Source: Arenibacter hampyeongensis (GTDB lineage: Bacteria; Bacteroidota; Bacteroidia; Flavobacteriales; Flavobacteriaceae). Taken from it: a stretch of 64,000 nt of DNA. This document shows positions 25,284 to 34,849 of the stretch, piece after piece. The position numbers were made by a program, and so were the translations under genes. Location of the stretch: the NCBI RefSeq assembly GCF_002909255.1, contig NZ_PIOB01000001.1, positions 248,001 to 312,000 of the forward strand, given 5' to 3'. The notes below the pieces were generated by a model. It saw only the letters and a list, made by a program, of their open reading frames with translations, was not told where the DNA came from and ran no database searches. Position 1 is the stretch's first letter; each line of letters opens with the position of its first letter.

Positions 25284-26795
25284 ATGAGTGAGAATAATTT
25301 AGACAAATTATTTCAAGAGAAGTTGGCACACTTCCAAGAAGTTCCGGACGAAAAAATCTGGAATTCGATTGCCGCTTCCTTGGATAGAAAGAAACGATCC
25401 CGCATGCTTATCCCGCTATGGTGGAAAGTTGGAGGAGTGGCAGCAATACTTACCATCCTCTTTTTTGCGATCAATCCTTTTTCTACCTCCAATTCGGTAG
25501 TACCAATCATTACGGATGTAGAAAACAACACCCCCAATGCAAAGGATGACAACACCTTAAAGGACTCAACACCTGGAGCATCTGGCATCACGGTCATTGA
25601 GGAGAAATCCACAGAGGAAAATAAGATTAAATCGACCAAACAAACAGAACAAGAAAAAATTACCAAACCTTTTGGCAGTCAGGAAAGTATTGTTGCTAGC
25701 GGTAAAACCAAAAACAATACCCCGGCAATAGACCAAAAAATCGTACCTGAAAACGACGCTGTGGCCAATAGCTTGGCCGAAAATCGAAAGGACAATGTTG
25801 GGTTTGATAAAAATGATGGCAAGGAAATTCCCGACACCTTAGAAAATGAGCCATCGGATAACAAATTAGGCCCAAAGAATCTTCCCACTATTGTTGAAGA
25901 AAAATTGGTTAATCAGGAAGTTGACAAGGCAAACAAAAAGGCAAACAAAAAAGAAGGGAATAACCCAGAGGTCGCCCCTGAGACCGTTCCAGCCAATAAA
26001 AAATCCATTTTGGAGGCTATTGAAGAAAATGAGGTTGTTGATGTTGATGAAACCCCTAATGGAAAATGGTCCGCCGGGCCCAGTGTAGCCCCTGTTTACT
26101 TTAATGGTATGGGTGAGGGATCCCCCATCAACTCTATATTGGCCTCCAATACAAAGACTGGCAATGTAACGCTAAGCTACGGTATTACTGTAGCCTATGA
26201 GATTTCCAAAAAACTAAGTGTACGCTCCGGTGTACATAAGGTAGATTACGGCTATGACACCAATGATGTTTCCTTTACGTCTTCATTCAACGCCTCTTCT
26301 GGCAACCAACTAAGGAATATTGATTATTCCAATGACTCCCAATCCATTATTTTGAATAATTCAAATAGTGAAAATGTAATTCCTAAACCAGGTTCTGTAT
26401 TTGCTCAGGATGTTACCGGCAAAAACCCTACCCGCTTAGGAACTATGGGACAACAATTTGGTTATCTGGAAGTACCTTTGGAATTAAATTACGCCCTCTT
26501 GGACCGTAAATTTGGGGTTAACATCATAGGAGGTGTAAGTTCTCTTTTTCTTACGGATAATTCAGTGATTTTGGAATCCAATGGACAGACAACTGATGTG
26601 GGGGAAGCCAACAATATCAACTCCGTCAATTTTAGCACCAACTTTGGACTTGGACTTAATTATAAATTCACCCCGAAGCTTAAATTTAATGTGGAGCCAG
26701 TCTTCAAATATCAATTGAATACCTTTTCCAACTCTTCTGGAAATTTTAACCCTTATTCATTGGGAGTTTACAGTGGGTTTAGTTTTAAGTTTTAA
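25284..26795 (+). CDS. Membrane-anchored outer-membrane-type beta-barrel protein, possible anti-sigma factor
   Basis: The 503-residue product has four parts: a cytoplasmic segment (1-42, beginning MSENNLDKLFQEKL, with EVPDEKIWNSIAASL), one membrane helix (about 43-63), a long low-complexity Lys/Asn/Glu-rich stretch (about 66-255), and a beta-rich C-terminal domain (about 262-503) with the alternating strands of a PorT-like beta-barrel ending in an aromatic residue (GFSFKF). The N-terminal part resembles the anti-sigma ends found next to ECF genes in Bacteroidota. It follows the sigma factor by 38 bases. The function is inferred from architecture and position. Confidence 0.75.
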   Translation: MSENNLDKLFQEKLAHFQEVPDEKIWNSIAASLDRKKRSRMLIPLWWKVGGVAAILTILFFAINPFSTSNSVVPIITDVENNTPNAKDDNTLKDSTPGASGITVIEEKSTEENKIKSTKQTEQEKITKPFGSQESIVASGKTKNNTPAIDQKIVPENDAVANSLAENRKDNVGFDKNDGKEIPDTLENEPSDNKLGPKNLPTIVEEKLVNQEVDKANKKANKKEGNNPEVAPETVPANKKSILEAIEENEVVDVDETPNGKWSAGPSVAPVYFNGMGEGSPINSILASNTKTGNVTLSYGITVAYEISKKLSVRSGVHKVDYGYDTNDVSFTSSFNASSGNQLRNIDYSNDSQSIILNNSNSENVIPKPGSVFAQDVTGKNPTRLGTMGQQFGYLEVPLELNYALLDRKFGVNIIGGVSSLFLTDNSVILESNGQTTDVGEANNINSVNFSTNFGLGLNYKFTPKLKFNVEPVFKYQLNTFSNSSGNFNPYSLGVYSGFSFKF

Positions 26796-26839
26796 TGCCA
26801 AGTCTTGTTTATTACCTGGAAATGGCCTTGGTTGCGCAT

Positions 26840-27589
26840 TTAATGTCCGGAGCCTGAATGTTGGAGTTCTTTCAAAATTACGTTTCTAACCTTCTCCCGA
26901 AGTTTTATTTTTTCCTGCCCGTTTAGTTGATCGGTAGCAAAAAATCTGTGTACCTTAACCCTTAACCTACCTGGACCTCCACTATAAAATGTAAAGGAAA
27001 AACGTTTTTTATTGTCGTAGAAGGTCATAGGAACAATGGGGATATTGTGTGCAATGGCCATTTTAAAGGCCCCGTCCTTAAACTCATCCAAAAGTATATT
27101 TTCATCAGGCACACCTCCTTCAGGAAAAATGCAGATACTCAACCCTTGATGCAACCTTTTCTGCGCCCGCCTATAAACAGCCGTTCTACTTTTAGAGCTT
27201 TCCCTATCCACCATAATACACACCCTCCTATAGAAAAACCCAAATAGCGGAATATTCCCCAATTCCTTCTTGCCGATAAAAACGAATGGATTTTTGCTTA
27301 CTCTTAGCATCAACATTATATCCAACATACTGGTATGGTTGGCTACCAACATATAACTTCCCCCTTTTTTCATTCTTTGTTCCCTCTGTATTTGTGGGAA
27401 ACAGCCCATACCGTACAGAATAACGCTGGCCCATATATTACGCGCCATCCAAAAAAACTGCCGATAAGTTTTTTCGGAAATGGTAAAAAGAACTAGAAAG
27501 GGAAACATTAACAGGATCGGGAATACCACCAAAATATAGAACCAAATTCTGTATAATGTATGGCCTATTTTCTTAGAGTTCAAAAGCAT
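26840..27589 (-). CDS. plsC: 1-acyl-sn-glycerol-3-phosphate acyltransferase
   Basis: PlsC acylates lysophosphatidic acid to phosphatidic acid at the inner membrane. The 249-residue product has an N-terminal membrane segment (about 12-36), the catalytic NHTSMLD motif with His85 and Asp90, the FPEGG motif at 155-159 that binds the phosphate, and the IPIVPM-like strand after it. Length is standard. It is divergent from trpS: the two start codons are 72 bases apart, and each has a perfect -7 box in the gap. Confidence 0.92.
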   Translation of the reverse strand: MLLNSKKIGHTLYRIWFYILVVFPILLMFPFLVLFTISEKTYRQFFWMARNIWASVILYGMGCFPQIQREQRMKKGGSYMLVANHTSMLDIMLMLRVSKNPFVFIGKKELGNIPLFGFFYRRVCIMVDRESSKSRTAVYRRAQKRLHQGLSICIFPEGGVPDENILLDEFKDGAFKMAIAHNIPIVPMTFYDNKKRFSFTFYSGGPGRLRVKVHRFFATDQLNGQEKIKLREKVRNVILKELQHSGSGH

Positions 27590-27594
27590 GAGAT

Positions 27595-27602
27595 CAAAAG
27601 TA
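27595..27602 (-). promoter_or_regulatory. -7 box of plsC
   Basis: Reads TACTTTTG on the minus strand and ends 5 bases before the plsC ATG, implying a leaderless or nearly leaderless mRNA. Confidence 0.45.
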
Positions 27603-27632
27603 ATAATTTTAGTCCTTTTTTAAGATTTCTTT

Positions 27633-27640
27633 TACCTTTG
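27633..27640 (+). promoter_or_regulatory. -7 box of trpS
   Basis: TACCTTTG, exact match, 21 bases before the trpS ATG at 27662. It lies inside the open frame that extends upstream of that ATG, which argues for the shorter protein. Confidence 0.5.
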
Positions 27641-27661
27641 TCCTTCGTTGAAAATAAAATA

Positions 27662-28630
27662 ATGGCAAGAATCTTAACAGGTATACAAAGTACAGGGACC
27701 CCTCATCTTGGGAATATCTTGGGAGCAATTATCCCAGCGATAGAAATGGCAAACAATCCAGAAAACGAGTCCTTTCTCTTTATTGCGGATATGCACTCGC
27801 TTACCCAAATCAAGAATGGGAAGGAGCTACGGCACAATACCTACGCAGTGGCCGCTACCTGGCTGGCATTTGGTCTGGATATAAATAAAACTGCCTTTTA
27901 TCGCCAAAGTGATATTCCACAGACCGCAGAACTTGCCTGGTACCTAAGTTGCTTTTTTCCATACCAACGATTAACACTTGCCCACTCTTTTAAAGATAAG
28001 GCAGATCGATTGGATGATGTTAATGCCGGCTTATTTTTCTATCCTATGTTAATGGCAGCGGACATACTTTTATACGATGCACATATAGTTCCTGTTGGCA
28101 AGGACCAAATGCAGCATTTGGAAATGACCCGTGACGTGGCCTCTAGGTTTCACGCCCAACTGGGGGAAACCTTTGTAATGCCAGATGGAAAGGTACAGGA
28201 AGATACTATGTATATCCCAGGTACCGATGGCACAAAAATGAGCAAAAGCAAAGGGAATTTAATAAGTCTTTTTCAAACCGATAAACAATTGCGTAAACAA
28301 ATTATGGGTATACAAACGGACAGCACTCCCATGGAAGAACCTAAAGACCCGGAAACCGATAACGTTTTTGCCCTGTATAAAATTCTGGCTTCTGAAAATC
28401 AGGTTTCAGAAATGAGGTCAAACTATACAAATGGCAATTATGGCTACGGACATGCCAAACAAGCGCTATATGAAGTAGTACTGGAGCGGTTTGGTGAGGC
28501 TAGGGAAAAATTCGATTATTATATGAACAACTTAAATGAATTGGATGAAGCCTTGGCCGTTGGCGCGGAAAAAGCCAAAAAAGTGGCCGATGAGGTCTTG
28601 AATAGGGTAAGAACTAAAGTGGGGTATTGA
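27662..28630 (+). CDS. trpS: Tryptophanyl-tRNA synthetase
   Basis: The 322-residue class I synthetase charges tRNA-Trp. It has the HIGH-type motif as TGTPHLGN (11-18), the DMHSLT segment (43-48), the tryptophan-pocket VGKDQMQHLEM and the KMSKS motif at 192-196. The frame is open 34 codons further upstream, but that part would cross the promoter and overlap the start region of plsC, and the ATG encoding MARILTGIQ matches the normal N-terminus. It is the only gene in its unit. Confidence 0.96.
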   Translation: MARILTGIQSTGTPHLGNILGAIIPAIEMANNPENESFLFIADMHSLTQIKNGKELRHNTYAVAATWLAFGLDINKTAFYRQSDIPQTAELAWYLSCFFPYQRLTLAHSFKDKADRLDDVNAGLFFYPMLMAADILLYDAHIVPVGKDQMQHLEMTRDVASRFHAQLGETFVMPDGKVQEDTMYIPGTDGTKMSKSKGNLISLFQTDKQLRKQIMGIQTDSTPMEEPKDPETDNVFALYKILASENQVSEMRSNYTNGNYGYGHAKQALYEVVLERFGEAREKFDYYMNNLNELDEALAVGAEKAKKVADEVLNRVRTKVGY

Positions 28631-28695
28631 TTTTTCACCGGCTTCCAACCATTTAAATATTTACTTCGTAAATTGAGGCTTCTATCCATGAACCG

Positions 28696-31600
28696 ATGGC
28701 ACGAATTAAATGTAATATTCTAATTTCCGTTATTTGGCTATATACTGCTGTACTATTTGCCGTTCCCAAGAATTATCCAGGGAATAATTACCCCAATATA
28801 TCTTCTTCAAGCCTAAACCAACAACTGGAAATTAACGGCATAGTGATTGACCAAGTGACAGGGAAAGCAATCCCTTTTTGCAATATAGGAATTGCATCTT
28901 CCCCATGGGGAACTGCAAGCAACGAGTTGGGAGAGTTTGTAATTAAGTTAGACTCCTTACCTGCCAAACTAATTTTTACACATATAAATTATAACAAATA
29001 CATAGTTGAAGTTGACCAAACCAAAAACCTTATTGTTGAGTTAACCCCTTCTTCCAATGTATTGGAAGAGGTTACCGTAACAGCATCCAAAAAGGACGCC
29101 TATGCCTTGGAGCTAGCTAAAAAGGCCTTTCAAAAAGCCAATAATCAATCTCCTAAATCCAATTACGGCAGAGCCTTCTATAGACAGAAATCAAAAAATG
29201 GCGATCAATATTCCGAGTTTTCGGAAATTATTTATGACATACGCTATAATGCGCTAGGAATAGAAGATTGGGACATTATTGAAGGCCGATATGCATTAAA
29301 ACCAGGAGGCCTTCACAATAGGAACTATACTCTTTTAACGCGATTGATCTCTCCATTTCAACCTGACACTGAAGAGGTTATTTTTCCTATGCACCCTGCT
29401 TTGGAAGTCTTTTACGACATCTATGTTAAAGAATATATAGAATCCAATAGCGACAAAATTGCCGTATTAAAGTTCAAGCCCATAAAAACCAACAAAACGC
29501 CAACTTTCGAGGCGGAAGTGTACATCAACAGTAAAACCTACGACATCCTAAAAATTACAGGCAATCTTTCCAGTGACGACTTAAAATTTGTTCAGCTTGT
29601 GAATAACAACAATAACTCATGGCAAAACTATAATATCTCATTTGAAATGGCTTACAGCCTAGAAAATACAAACAATTCCGCTATAGATTATATTAATATT
29701 GCCCAAGAATTTGACTACTATATAAACGACAATTTTGAGTTTCATACAACGTCCTCCTCAAACCTAACTTTTTTTGAAAATTACGTCCCCACATCTAGAA
29801 AAAAATTGGGAGGGCAGTTCGGGAAGAACAAAACTGACTGGCAAAAACTCGACGAAATAGGTTACAACGAAAAATTTTGGGAAGACAATCCCATTGTAAA
29901 AAGAACACCGGTAGAGGAAGAAGTAATAGCTTCCTTTGCAAAGGTAGGTGCATTTGGCTCCATTTTCCTCAACAGCAAAGATCAGGTGGCATTGATGCAA
30001 TCCAATTTAACCAATGATCCATTTATTGGAGATTTGGGAACATCCGTTAACCAATATAATAATTACAACCCGGTGGAAAAGGTTTTTCTGCATACGGACA
30101 AAGAATTATTTGCAACAGGTGAAACCATATGGTTCAGCGGGTATGCTGTTTTGGGGCCCTATCATCATTTTTCTCTCGGCAGCAGGGTACTTCATGTGGA
30201 TCTAATTGGTCCGCAAAATGAAATCGTGCTTTCCCAAACCCATGAAATTATCAATGGTAAGGCCATTGGCTCCATGGATTTACCCAGCAACCTTAATGCG
30301 GGCAATTATCAATTGCGTGCCTATAGCAATTGGATGCGAAATTCCGATCATGATTTCTTTTTTACCAAAACAATACAGGTCTTCAATAATGATAGTACTC
30401 CGATAGTTGCCATGCCGAAAGAGGATAAAATTGATTTGCAAATCTTCCCTGAAGGTGGGCACCTGGTTGCCAATTTAGTTGGACAAGTAGCATTTAAAGC
30501 AATTGGAAATGATGGTCTAGACAGGAATATTAAAGGGCAAATTGTTGATTCGAACGGAAAATTCATTGCCGCCTTGGCCACAATAGATAGAGGTTCCGGT
30601 TTTTTCAATCTTAAACCACAAGTAGGAGAAAAATATTCGGTCATCCTCGACGATGGCAGCAAATTCCCACTACCTGAAGTAATGAGTGAGGGATATGCAT
30701 TGACGGCATATAACGTAAGTCCAAAAAGCATTCAAGTAAAAATTCAGGCCTCGGAAACTCTGAAAGAGCAATCATTTTATGTAGTTGGCCATATAAACAA
30801 TAAAAAATACTATCAAGGCAAATTTAATTTTGAAGGTGAACCGGCCGTAAATTTTGAAATTCCCAAAAGTAAAATGCCTAGCGGAATCATGACAATTACC
30901 CTATTTGATTCACAAAAAAAACCGTGGAGTGAACGTATCGTATTTATCAACAATCAGGATGAATTGGTAATTAATGCCAATTTAAGTCCTAAAAATTTTA
31001 AGGATAGAAGTGAAATTACCATAGATGTACATGTATCTGACACCGATGGCAGGCCTGTTATGGCCGAACTTTCCATGGCCGCAACAGACGCAGATCAAGG
31101 CTTAAAAAGTCCAAATTCTTCCAACATTTTAACGCATCTTTTAATACAATCTGACATTAAGGGCCATATTTCCGATCCCGGAATTCTATTTCTCAACCAG
31201 AAAAAAGCAACACTGCACGCCCTGGATTTGGTAATGCTGACCCATGGCTGGCGAAAAATTCCATGGCCTGAAATTAAAACTGTGTCCAATTCATCCAAAG
31301 AATACATTTTTGCAAAAGGGCTTACCATATCGGGTATGGCTACAGATTTAAACAACAAGCCTTTGGCCAACACCCATTTGACCGTAATTGCGAAATCAGG
31401 GGAGCAATTGGGAATGCTTTCGGCAAGGACCGCTTTGGATGGAAGTTTTGCCATACCAGATTTTAACTTTAAGGACTCGACCCATATTGCATTTAACGCA
31501 TTTGATTCCTCTGACAGCCCTATTGACGTAAAAATTACCTTGGACAAACAGCAAAATACTCTTCCACGACCCCAGTTTAAGACTTTACATTTCCAAACCG

Positions 31601-32451
31601 GAAAATATGAGCAAATTCCCCATCCACAAAGAAATCCCGTTCCGGCGTTCGATTTAAGTAAAACAACAAAACTTGACGAAGTCATTATTACTGAGAAAAA
31701 GGCCGAGAAATCTAGAAATGCCTCTCCATCGGTATATGGACAAAACCCCGATGCTACTTTATATATGGAAGATAACGGCTCTGCCCAAACGGTACTTGAT
31801 CTGGTAAGAAGATTTGCAGGAGTAAGCGTAAATGGTAATACAGTAAGTATAAGAAATGGAGGCACCCCATTATGGGTGCTAAACGGAGTGCCGGTGAACA
31901 ATGATAATCCTTCGGCATCCTCCCAAGCCAGGTCTGCCCAGAGACAAGGAACTTCCACTGACCAAGGTGCAGGAAGTGCCGTACCGGTAAACCTCTCCTT
32001 ATCCATACAGCAATCCATTACCCCTGGGCCCGTACCTACATATATTGCTACCATGGACACTTATACCGTTGAAAGAGTGGAAATCCTAAAAGGCCCATCA
32101 GCAGCCATTTATGGGTCTAGAGGGGGCAATGGGGTCATCCTAATCTACACAAAAAGAGGGGGGGCTAAAACTATTGCTCCAGCAGTATCCCCAGATTTTA
32201 CCGTTTTAGGCCATGCCCCAGAGCGAGAATTTTACTCCCCAAAATACAATGTTCAATTAGACGAAAATAGTGCTCCTGATAACCGTGCCATCCTCTATTG
32301 GAATCCATCATTTACTACTGATAAATATGGAAAGGCAAGACTCATATTCTACAATTCGGATAAAGCCAAAAAAATTCAGGTGCACTTAGAGGGGTTATCC
32401 CTGTACGGAACTCCCGGGAATTATCTTCAATCCTTTGGTGTAAAGGATTAA
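28696..32451 (+). CDS. Large secreted protein with regulatory-like, MG2-like and TonB-plug domains
   Basis: The 1251-residue protein has a signal peptide (about 1-22). A carboxypeptidase-regulatory-like domain follows (about 45-125, INGIVIDQVTGKAIPF to EEVTVTA), then an about 300-residue beta-rich region, and an alpha-2-macroglobulin-like MG2 segment near 455 (VEKVFLHTDKELFATGETIW). A TonB-receptor plug domain sits at about 1040-1160 (TVLDLVRRFAGVSVNG, VERVEILKGPSAAIYGSRGG). The long beta-barrel of a TonB receptor is missing after the plug; only about 90 residues remain. It is probably located at the outer membrane. Substrate and partner unknown. Confidence 0.82.
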   Translation: MARIKCNILISVIWLYTAVLFAVPKNYPGNNYPNISSSSLNQQLEINGIVIDQVTGKAIPFCNIGIASSPWGTASNELGEFVIKLDSLPAKLIFTHINYNKYIVEVDQTKNLIVELTPSSNVLEEVTVTASKKDAYALELAKKAFQKANNQSPKSNYGRAFYRQKSKNGDQYSEFSEIIYDIRYNALGIEDWDIIEGRYALKPGGLHNRNYTLLTRLISPFQPDTEEVIFPMHPALEVFYDIYVKEYIESNSDKIAVLKFKPIKTNKTPTFEAEVYINSKTYDILKITGNLSSDDLKFVQLVNNNNNSWQNYNISFEMAYSLENTNNSAIDYINIAQEFDYYINDNFEFHTTSSSNLTFFENYVPTSRKKLGGQFGKNKTDWQKLDEIGYNEKFWEDNPIVKRTPVEEEVIASFAKVGAFGSIFLNSKDQVALMQSNLTNDPFIGDLGTSVNQYNNYNPVEKVFLHTDKELFATGETIWFSGYAVLGPYHHFSLGSRVLHVDLIGPQNEIVLSQTHEIINGKAIGSMDLPSNLNAGNYQLRAYSNWMRNSDHDFFFTKTIQVFNNDSTPIVAMPKEDKIDLQIFPEGGHLVANLVGQVAFKAIGNDGLDRNIKGQIVDSNGKFIAALATIDRGSGFFNLKPQVGEKYSVILDDGSKFPLPEVMSEGYALTAYNVSPKSIQVKIQASETLKEQSFYVVGHINNKKYYQGKFNFEGEPAVNFEIPKSKMPSGIMTITLFDSQKKPWSERIVFINNQDELVINANLSPKNFKDRSEITIDVHVSDTDGRPVMAELSMAATDADQGLKSPNSSNILTHLLIQSDIKGHISDPGILFLNQKKATLHALDLVMLTHGWRKIPWPEIKTVSNSSKEYIFAKGLTISGMATDLNNKPLANTHLTVIAKSGEQLGMLSARTALDGSFAIPDFNFKDSTHIAFNAFDSSDSPIDVKITLDKQQNTLPRPQFKTLHFQTGKYEQIPHPQRNPVPAFDLSKTTKLDEVIITEKKAEKSRNASPSVYGQNPDATLYMEDNGSAQTVLDLVRRFAGVSVNGNTVSIRNGGTPLWVLNGVPVNNDNPSASSQARSAQRQGTSTDQGAGSAVPVNLSLSIQQSITPGPVPTYIATMDTYTVERVEILKGPSAAIYGSRGGNGVILIYTKRGGAKTIAPAVSPDFTVLGHAPEREFYSPKYNVQLDENSAPDNRAILYWNPSFTTDKYGKARLIFYNSDKAKKIQVHLEGLSLYGTPGNYLQSFGVKD

Positions 32452-32636
32452 TATTCAATAGTAAATCTTTAGTCCTCTCGAATAAACAAAAAACCACCTA
32501 GTCGGTTTAGGTCTCCCATCGACCGAGCATTTCATTAAAAACCAAGTTCTCTAGTGGTCTTTTATCGGTAAAAAACCTCATTTTAAGAATTAAAGCAACA
32601 ATTATTAATTTTAGAAACCAATGAGTCGGTCAAATC

Positions 32637-33740
32637 TTAAATGGCCTCGAACAATTTACCTGGAAGTGGCCTTACTACTCCCTTCATTTCCATATTCAAA
32701 AGGGTTGAAGAAACCTTAAAAATTGGAAGCTTACAGTCCAAGGCAATACTGTCCAACATTTGTTTACCTCCCTGCTGTAAATAGTCATATATTTCCTTTT
32801 CGGTATCATCCAGATCTACAAATAATTGTTTTTGAATGCTTGCTGGCTCTTTTTCTTCCAATTGCCATCCCAGCATATATATCAGATCTGCTACAGAAGT
32901 AAGCATATGAGCCTTCTGTTGCTTAATTAGGTTATTACAACCACTGCTGTATTTATCCTGGGTTCGCCCTGGAACGGCAAAAACATCCCGATTATAACTG
33001 TTGGCAATATCGGCCGTTACCAAACTGCCTCCTTTTTCAGCAGATTCCACTACAATGGTAGCTTCGCTCATTCCAGCGATAATCCTATTTCGCTTTAAGA
33101 AATTTTCCCTGTCGGGCTGACTTGTACTCCAAAATTCAGTAAAAAAACCACCATTTTTGCTCACCTCTGAAACATATTTTTCGTGAATTTTTGGATAGAT
33201 ACGATTTAAGCCATGTGCCAAGCATCCTATTGTTTGCAAGCCGTGTTTTACCGCGGCCTTTTGTACACAAATATCCACTCCGTAGGCAAATCCACTAACA
33301 ATAATGGGATTCAAGGGCGCCAATTCCTCAATTAGCTGTTCGCAAAAAGCCATTCCATAACTGGTAATATTCCTGGTTCCTACAACACTTATTATTTTTT
33401 GGCGGTTGAGGTTTATATTCCCCTGGCTGAAAAGTAAAATAGGACTGTCTATACAATGTTTTAAATAGGCCGGGTAACTATCATCCATGAAATAATGTAG
33501 CTCTATTTCCTGCGTCCCTAAAAATTCGAACTCTGCTTCGGCAGCCTCCAAATGTTCCAAGTCCATTAATCCCTTAAGGGTAAATGAGCCTATTCCGTCT
33601 ATTTTAAGTAAATGACGCATTTTATCCTCAAATATTACCGATGGACTACCACATTTTGAAATCAATTTTTTCGCGGTTATGTCACCAATATTCGGGACGT
33701 TCTGTAAACGTAGAATAGCAATTATTTCATCTCTAGACAT
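32637..33740 (-). CDS. dprA: DNA-processing protein DprA
   Basis: DprA binds incoming single-stranded DNA during natural transformation and loads RecA on it. The 367-residue protein has an N-terminal helix-hairpin-helix/SAM-like part (LRLQNVPNIGDITAKKL), the Rossmann-like core with SVVGTRNITSYG, SGFAYGVD and GGSLVTADIA, and a C-terminal winged-helix region (about 305-365). All core motifs are intact. Competence is possible but not shown by this alone, because the gene is kept in many non-competent species. It is divergent from the SPOR gene. Confidence 0.94.
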   Translation of the reverse strand: MSRDEIIAILRLQNVPNIGDITAKKLISKCGSPSVIFEDKMRHLLKIDGIGSFTLKGLMDLEHLEAAEAEFEFLGTQEIELHYFMDDSYPAYLKHCIDSPILLFSQGNINLNRQKIISVVGTRNITSYGMAFCEQLIEELAPLNPIIVSGFAYGVDICVQKAAVKHGLQTIGCLAHGLNRIYPKIHEKYVSEVSKNGGFFTEFWSTSQPDRENFLKRNRIIAGMSEATIVVESAEKGGSLVTADIANSYNRDVFAVPGRTQDKYSSGCNNLIKQQKAHMLTSVADLIYMLGWQLEEKEPASIQKQLFVDLDDTEKEIYDYLQQGGKQMLDSIALDCKLPIFKVSSTLLNMEMKGVVRPLPGKLFEAI

Positions 33741-33844
33741 TTAAGGAATGTGCTTAGTTGTTCACAAAATACATAAATTATAATGTTAATAAAAAGTTAT
33801 GCCAAGAGTTTTGAACTTGTGTTATTTTTCCAATCTTTGTTCCC

Positions 33845-34792
33845 ATGGGAACCGAACATTACATAGCGGAGCTGCTTTATAGATACAATTGTGTTATGGT
33901 GCCAGAATTTGGTGCTTTCTTGACGCAAATGAAATCTGCCGTTATCAATGATGGTACGAATTCATTTTACCCTCCTTCGAAAATACTATCATTCAACGAA
34001 CAACTTAGTTCCAATGATGGATTGCTGGTTTCTTATATGGCCGATGCCGAAAAGATGTCATATGAAGACATGCAGAAGCAAGTAGCCGCCGTATCCCTGA
34101 AATGGAAAAAACTTTTAAAGGAAGGAAATCGTTTAAGTCTTCCCAACATTGGCGAACTATGGTTGAACAAGGAAGGGAAAACCCAGTTTCAACCTTCCTA
34201 TCAAGTAAATTACCTAACATCGTCCTTTGGTCTCTCTACCTTTGTTTCTACCCCAATTTCCAGGGAAGTTTTAAAGGAGGAAGTAATTGAACTGGAAGAA
34301 AGGATTCCTTTTATGATTACTCCCGAAACTCGTAAGGAATCTACCATCAGACCGTATTTAAAGTATGCAGCGGTAGTATTGCTTGCCATTGCTACCGGAT
34401 TTACAGGGTATCGCCTTTATAATGAGAATGCGTCCAACCAAGAATTGGTAAGACAAGAGGCACATCAACAAGTTTCCAAAAACATTCAAGAAGCAACTTT
34501 TTTCAATACGGCTCCCTTGGAATTGCCGGCGATTTCATTAAATGTAATTTCAATCAAAAAAACCGGTATCCACCAAGTTATTGCCGGCGCCTATAGAATT
34601 CAGGAGAATGCCGAAAAAAAGGTACTACAATTAATAGAAAAAGGATTCGATGCCTCTTATTTGGGGGTCAACCAATATGGTTTACATATGGTTGCCTATG
34701 GCAGTTTTGATGATGCCAACGAAGCCTTAATATACTTGAGGAAAATTAAACTTTCAGAATCTCCCGACGCCTGGTTGAATTCGGTAAAATAA
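33845..34792 (+). CDS. HU-like (CCDC81-type) and SPOR domain membrane protein
   Basis: The 315-residue protein starts with two tandem domains of the prokaryotic CCDC81/HU-like type (about 1-55, HYIAELLYRYNCVMVPEFGAF, and about 60-130). One membrane helix follows (about 172-190), and the C-terminal SPOR domain (about 240-315, HQVIAGAYRIQENAEK and MVAYGSF) faces the periplasm. SPOR domains bind denuded glycan strands at the division septum. The N-terminal part would be cytoplasmic, so the protein may join a cytoplasmic polymer or DNA to the septal wall. A near -7 box (AATCTTTG, 33832-33839) precedes the ATG. Confidence 0.85.
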   Translation: MGTEHYIAELLYRYNCVMVPEFGAFLTQMKSAVINDGTNSFYPPSKILSFNEQLSSNDGLLVSYMADAEKMSYEDMQKQVAAVSLKWKKLLKEGNRLSLPNIGELWLNKEGKTQFQPSYQVNYLTSSFGLSTFVSTPISREVLKEEVIELEERIPFMITPETRKESTIRPYLKYAAVVLLAIATGFTGYRLYNENASNQELVRQEAHQQVSKNIQEATFFNTAPLELPAISLNVISIKKTGIHQVIAGAYRIQENAEKKVLQLIEKGFDASYLGVNQYGLHMVAYGSFDDANEALIYLRKIKLSESPDAWLNSVK

Positions 34793-34827
34793 TTCCTTCC
34801 CTACTTTTTACCTTAACAATACCAATG

Positions 34828-34835
34828 TATCTTTG
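34828..34835 (+). promoter_or_regulatory. -7 box of the thioesterase gene
   Basis: TATCTTTG, exact match, 14 bases before the ATG at 34850. Confidence 0.5.
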
Positions 34836-34849
34836 CCCAAAATAAATTT

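Noticed and set aside
31095-32060. 321-codon frame antisense to the 1251-residue protein
   Set aside because: Long but entirely inside a well-supported gene on the other strand. The product is rich in Ser, Leu, Phe and Cys with no domain, as expected of an antisense shadow.
32488-32508. Weak hairpin as dprA terminator
   Set aside because: Only 5 bp pair (AAACC with GGTTT) and it lies about 130 bases after the dprA stop; too weak to call.
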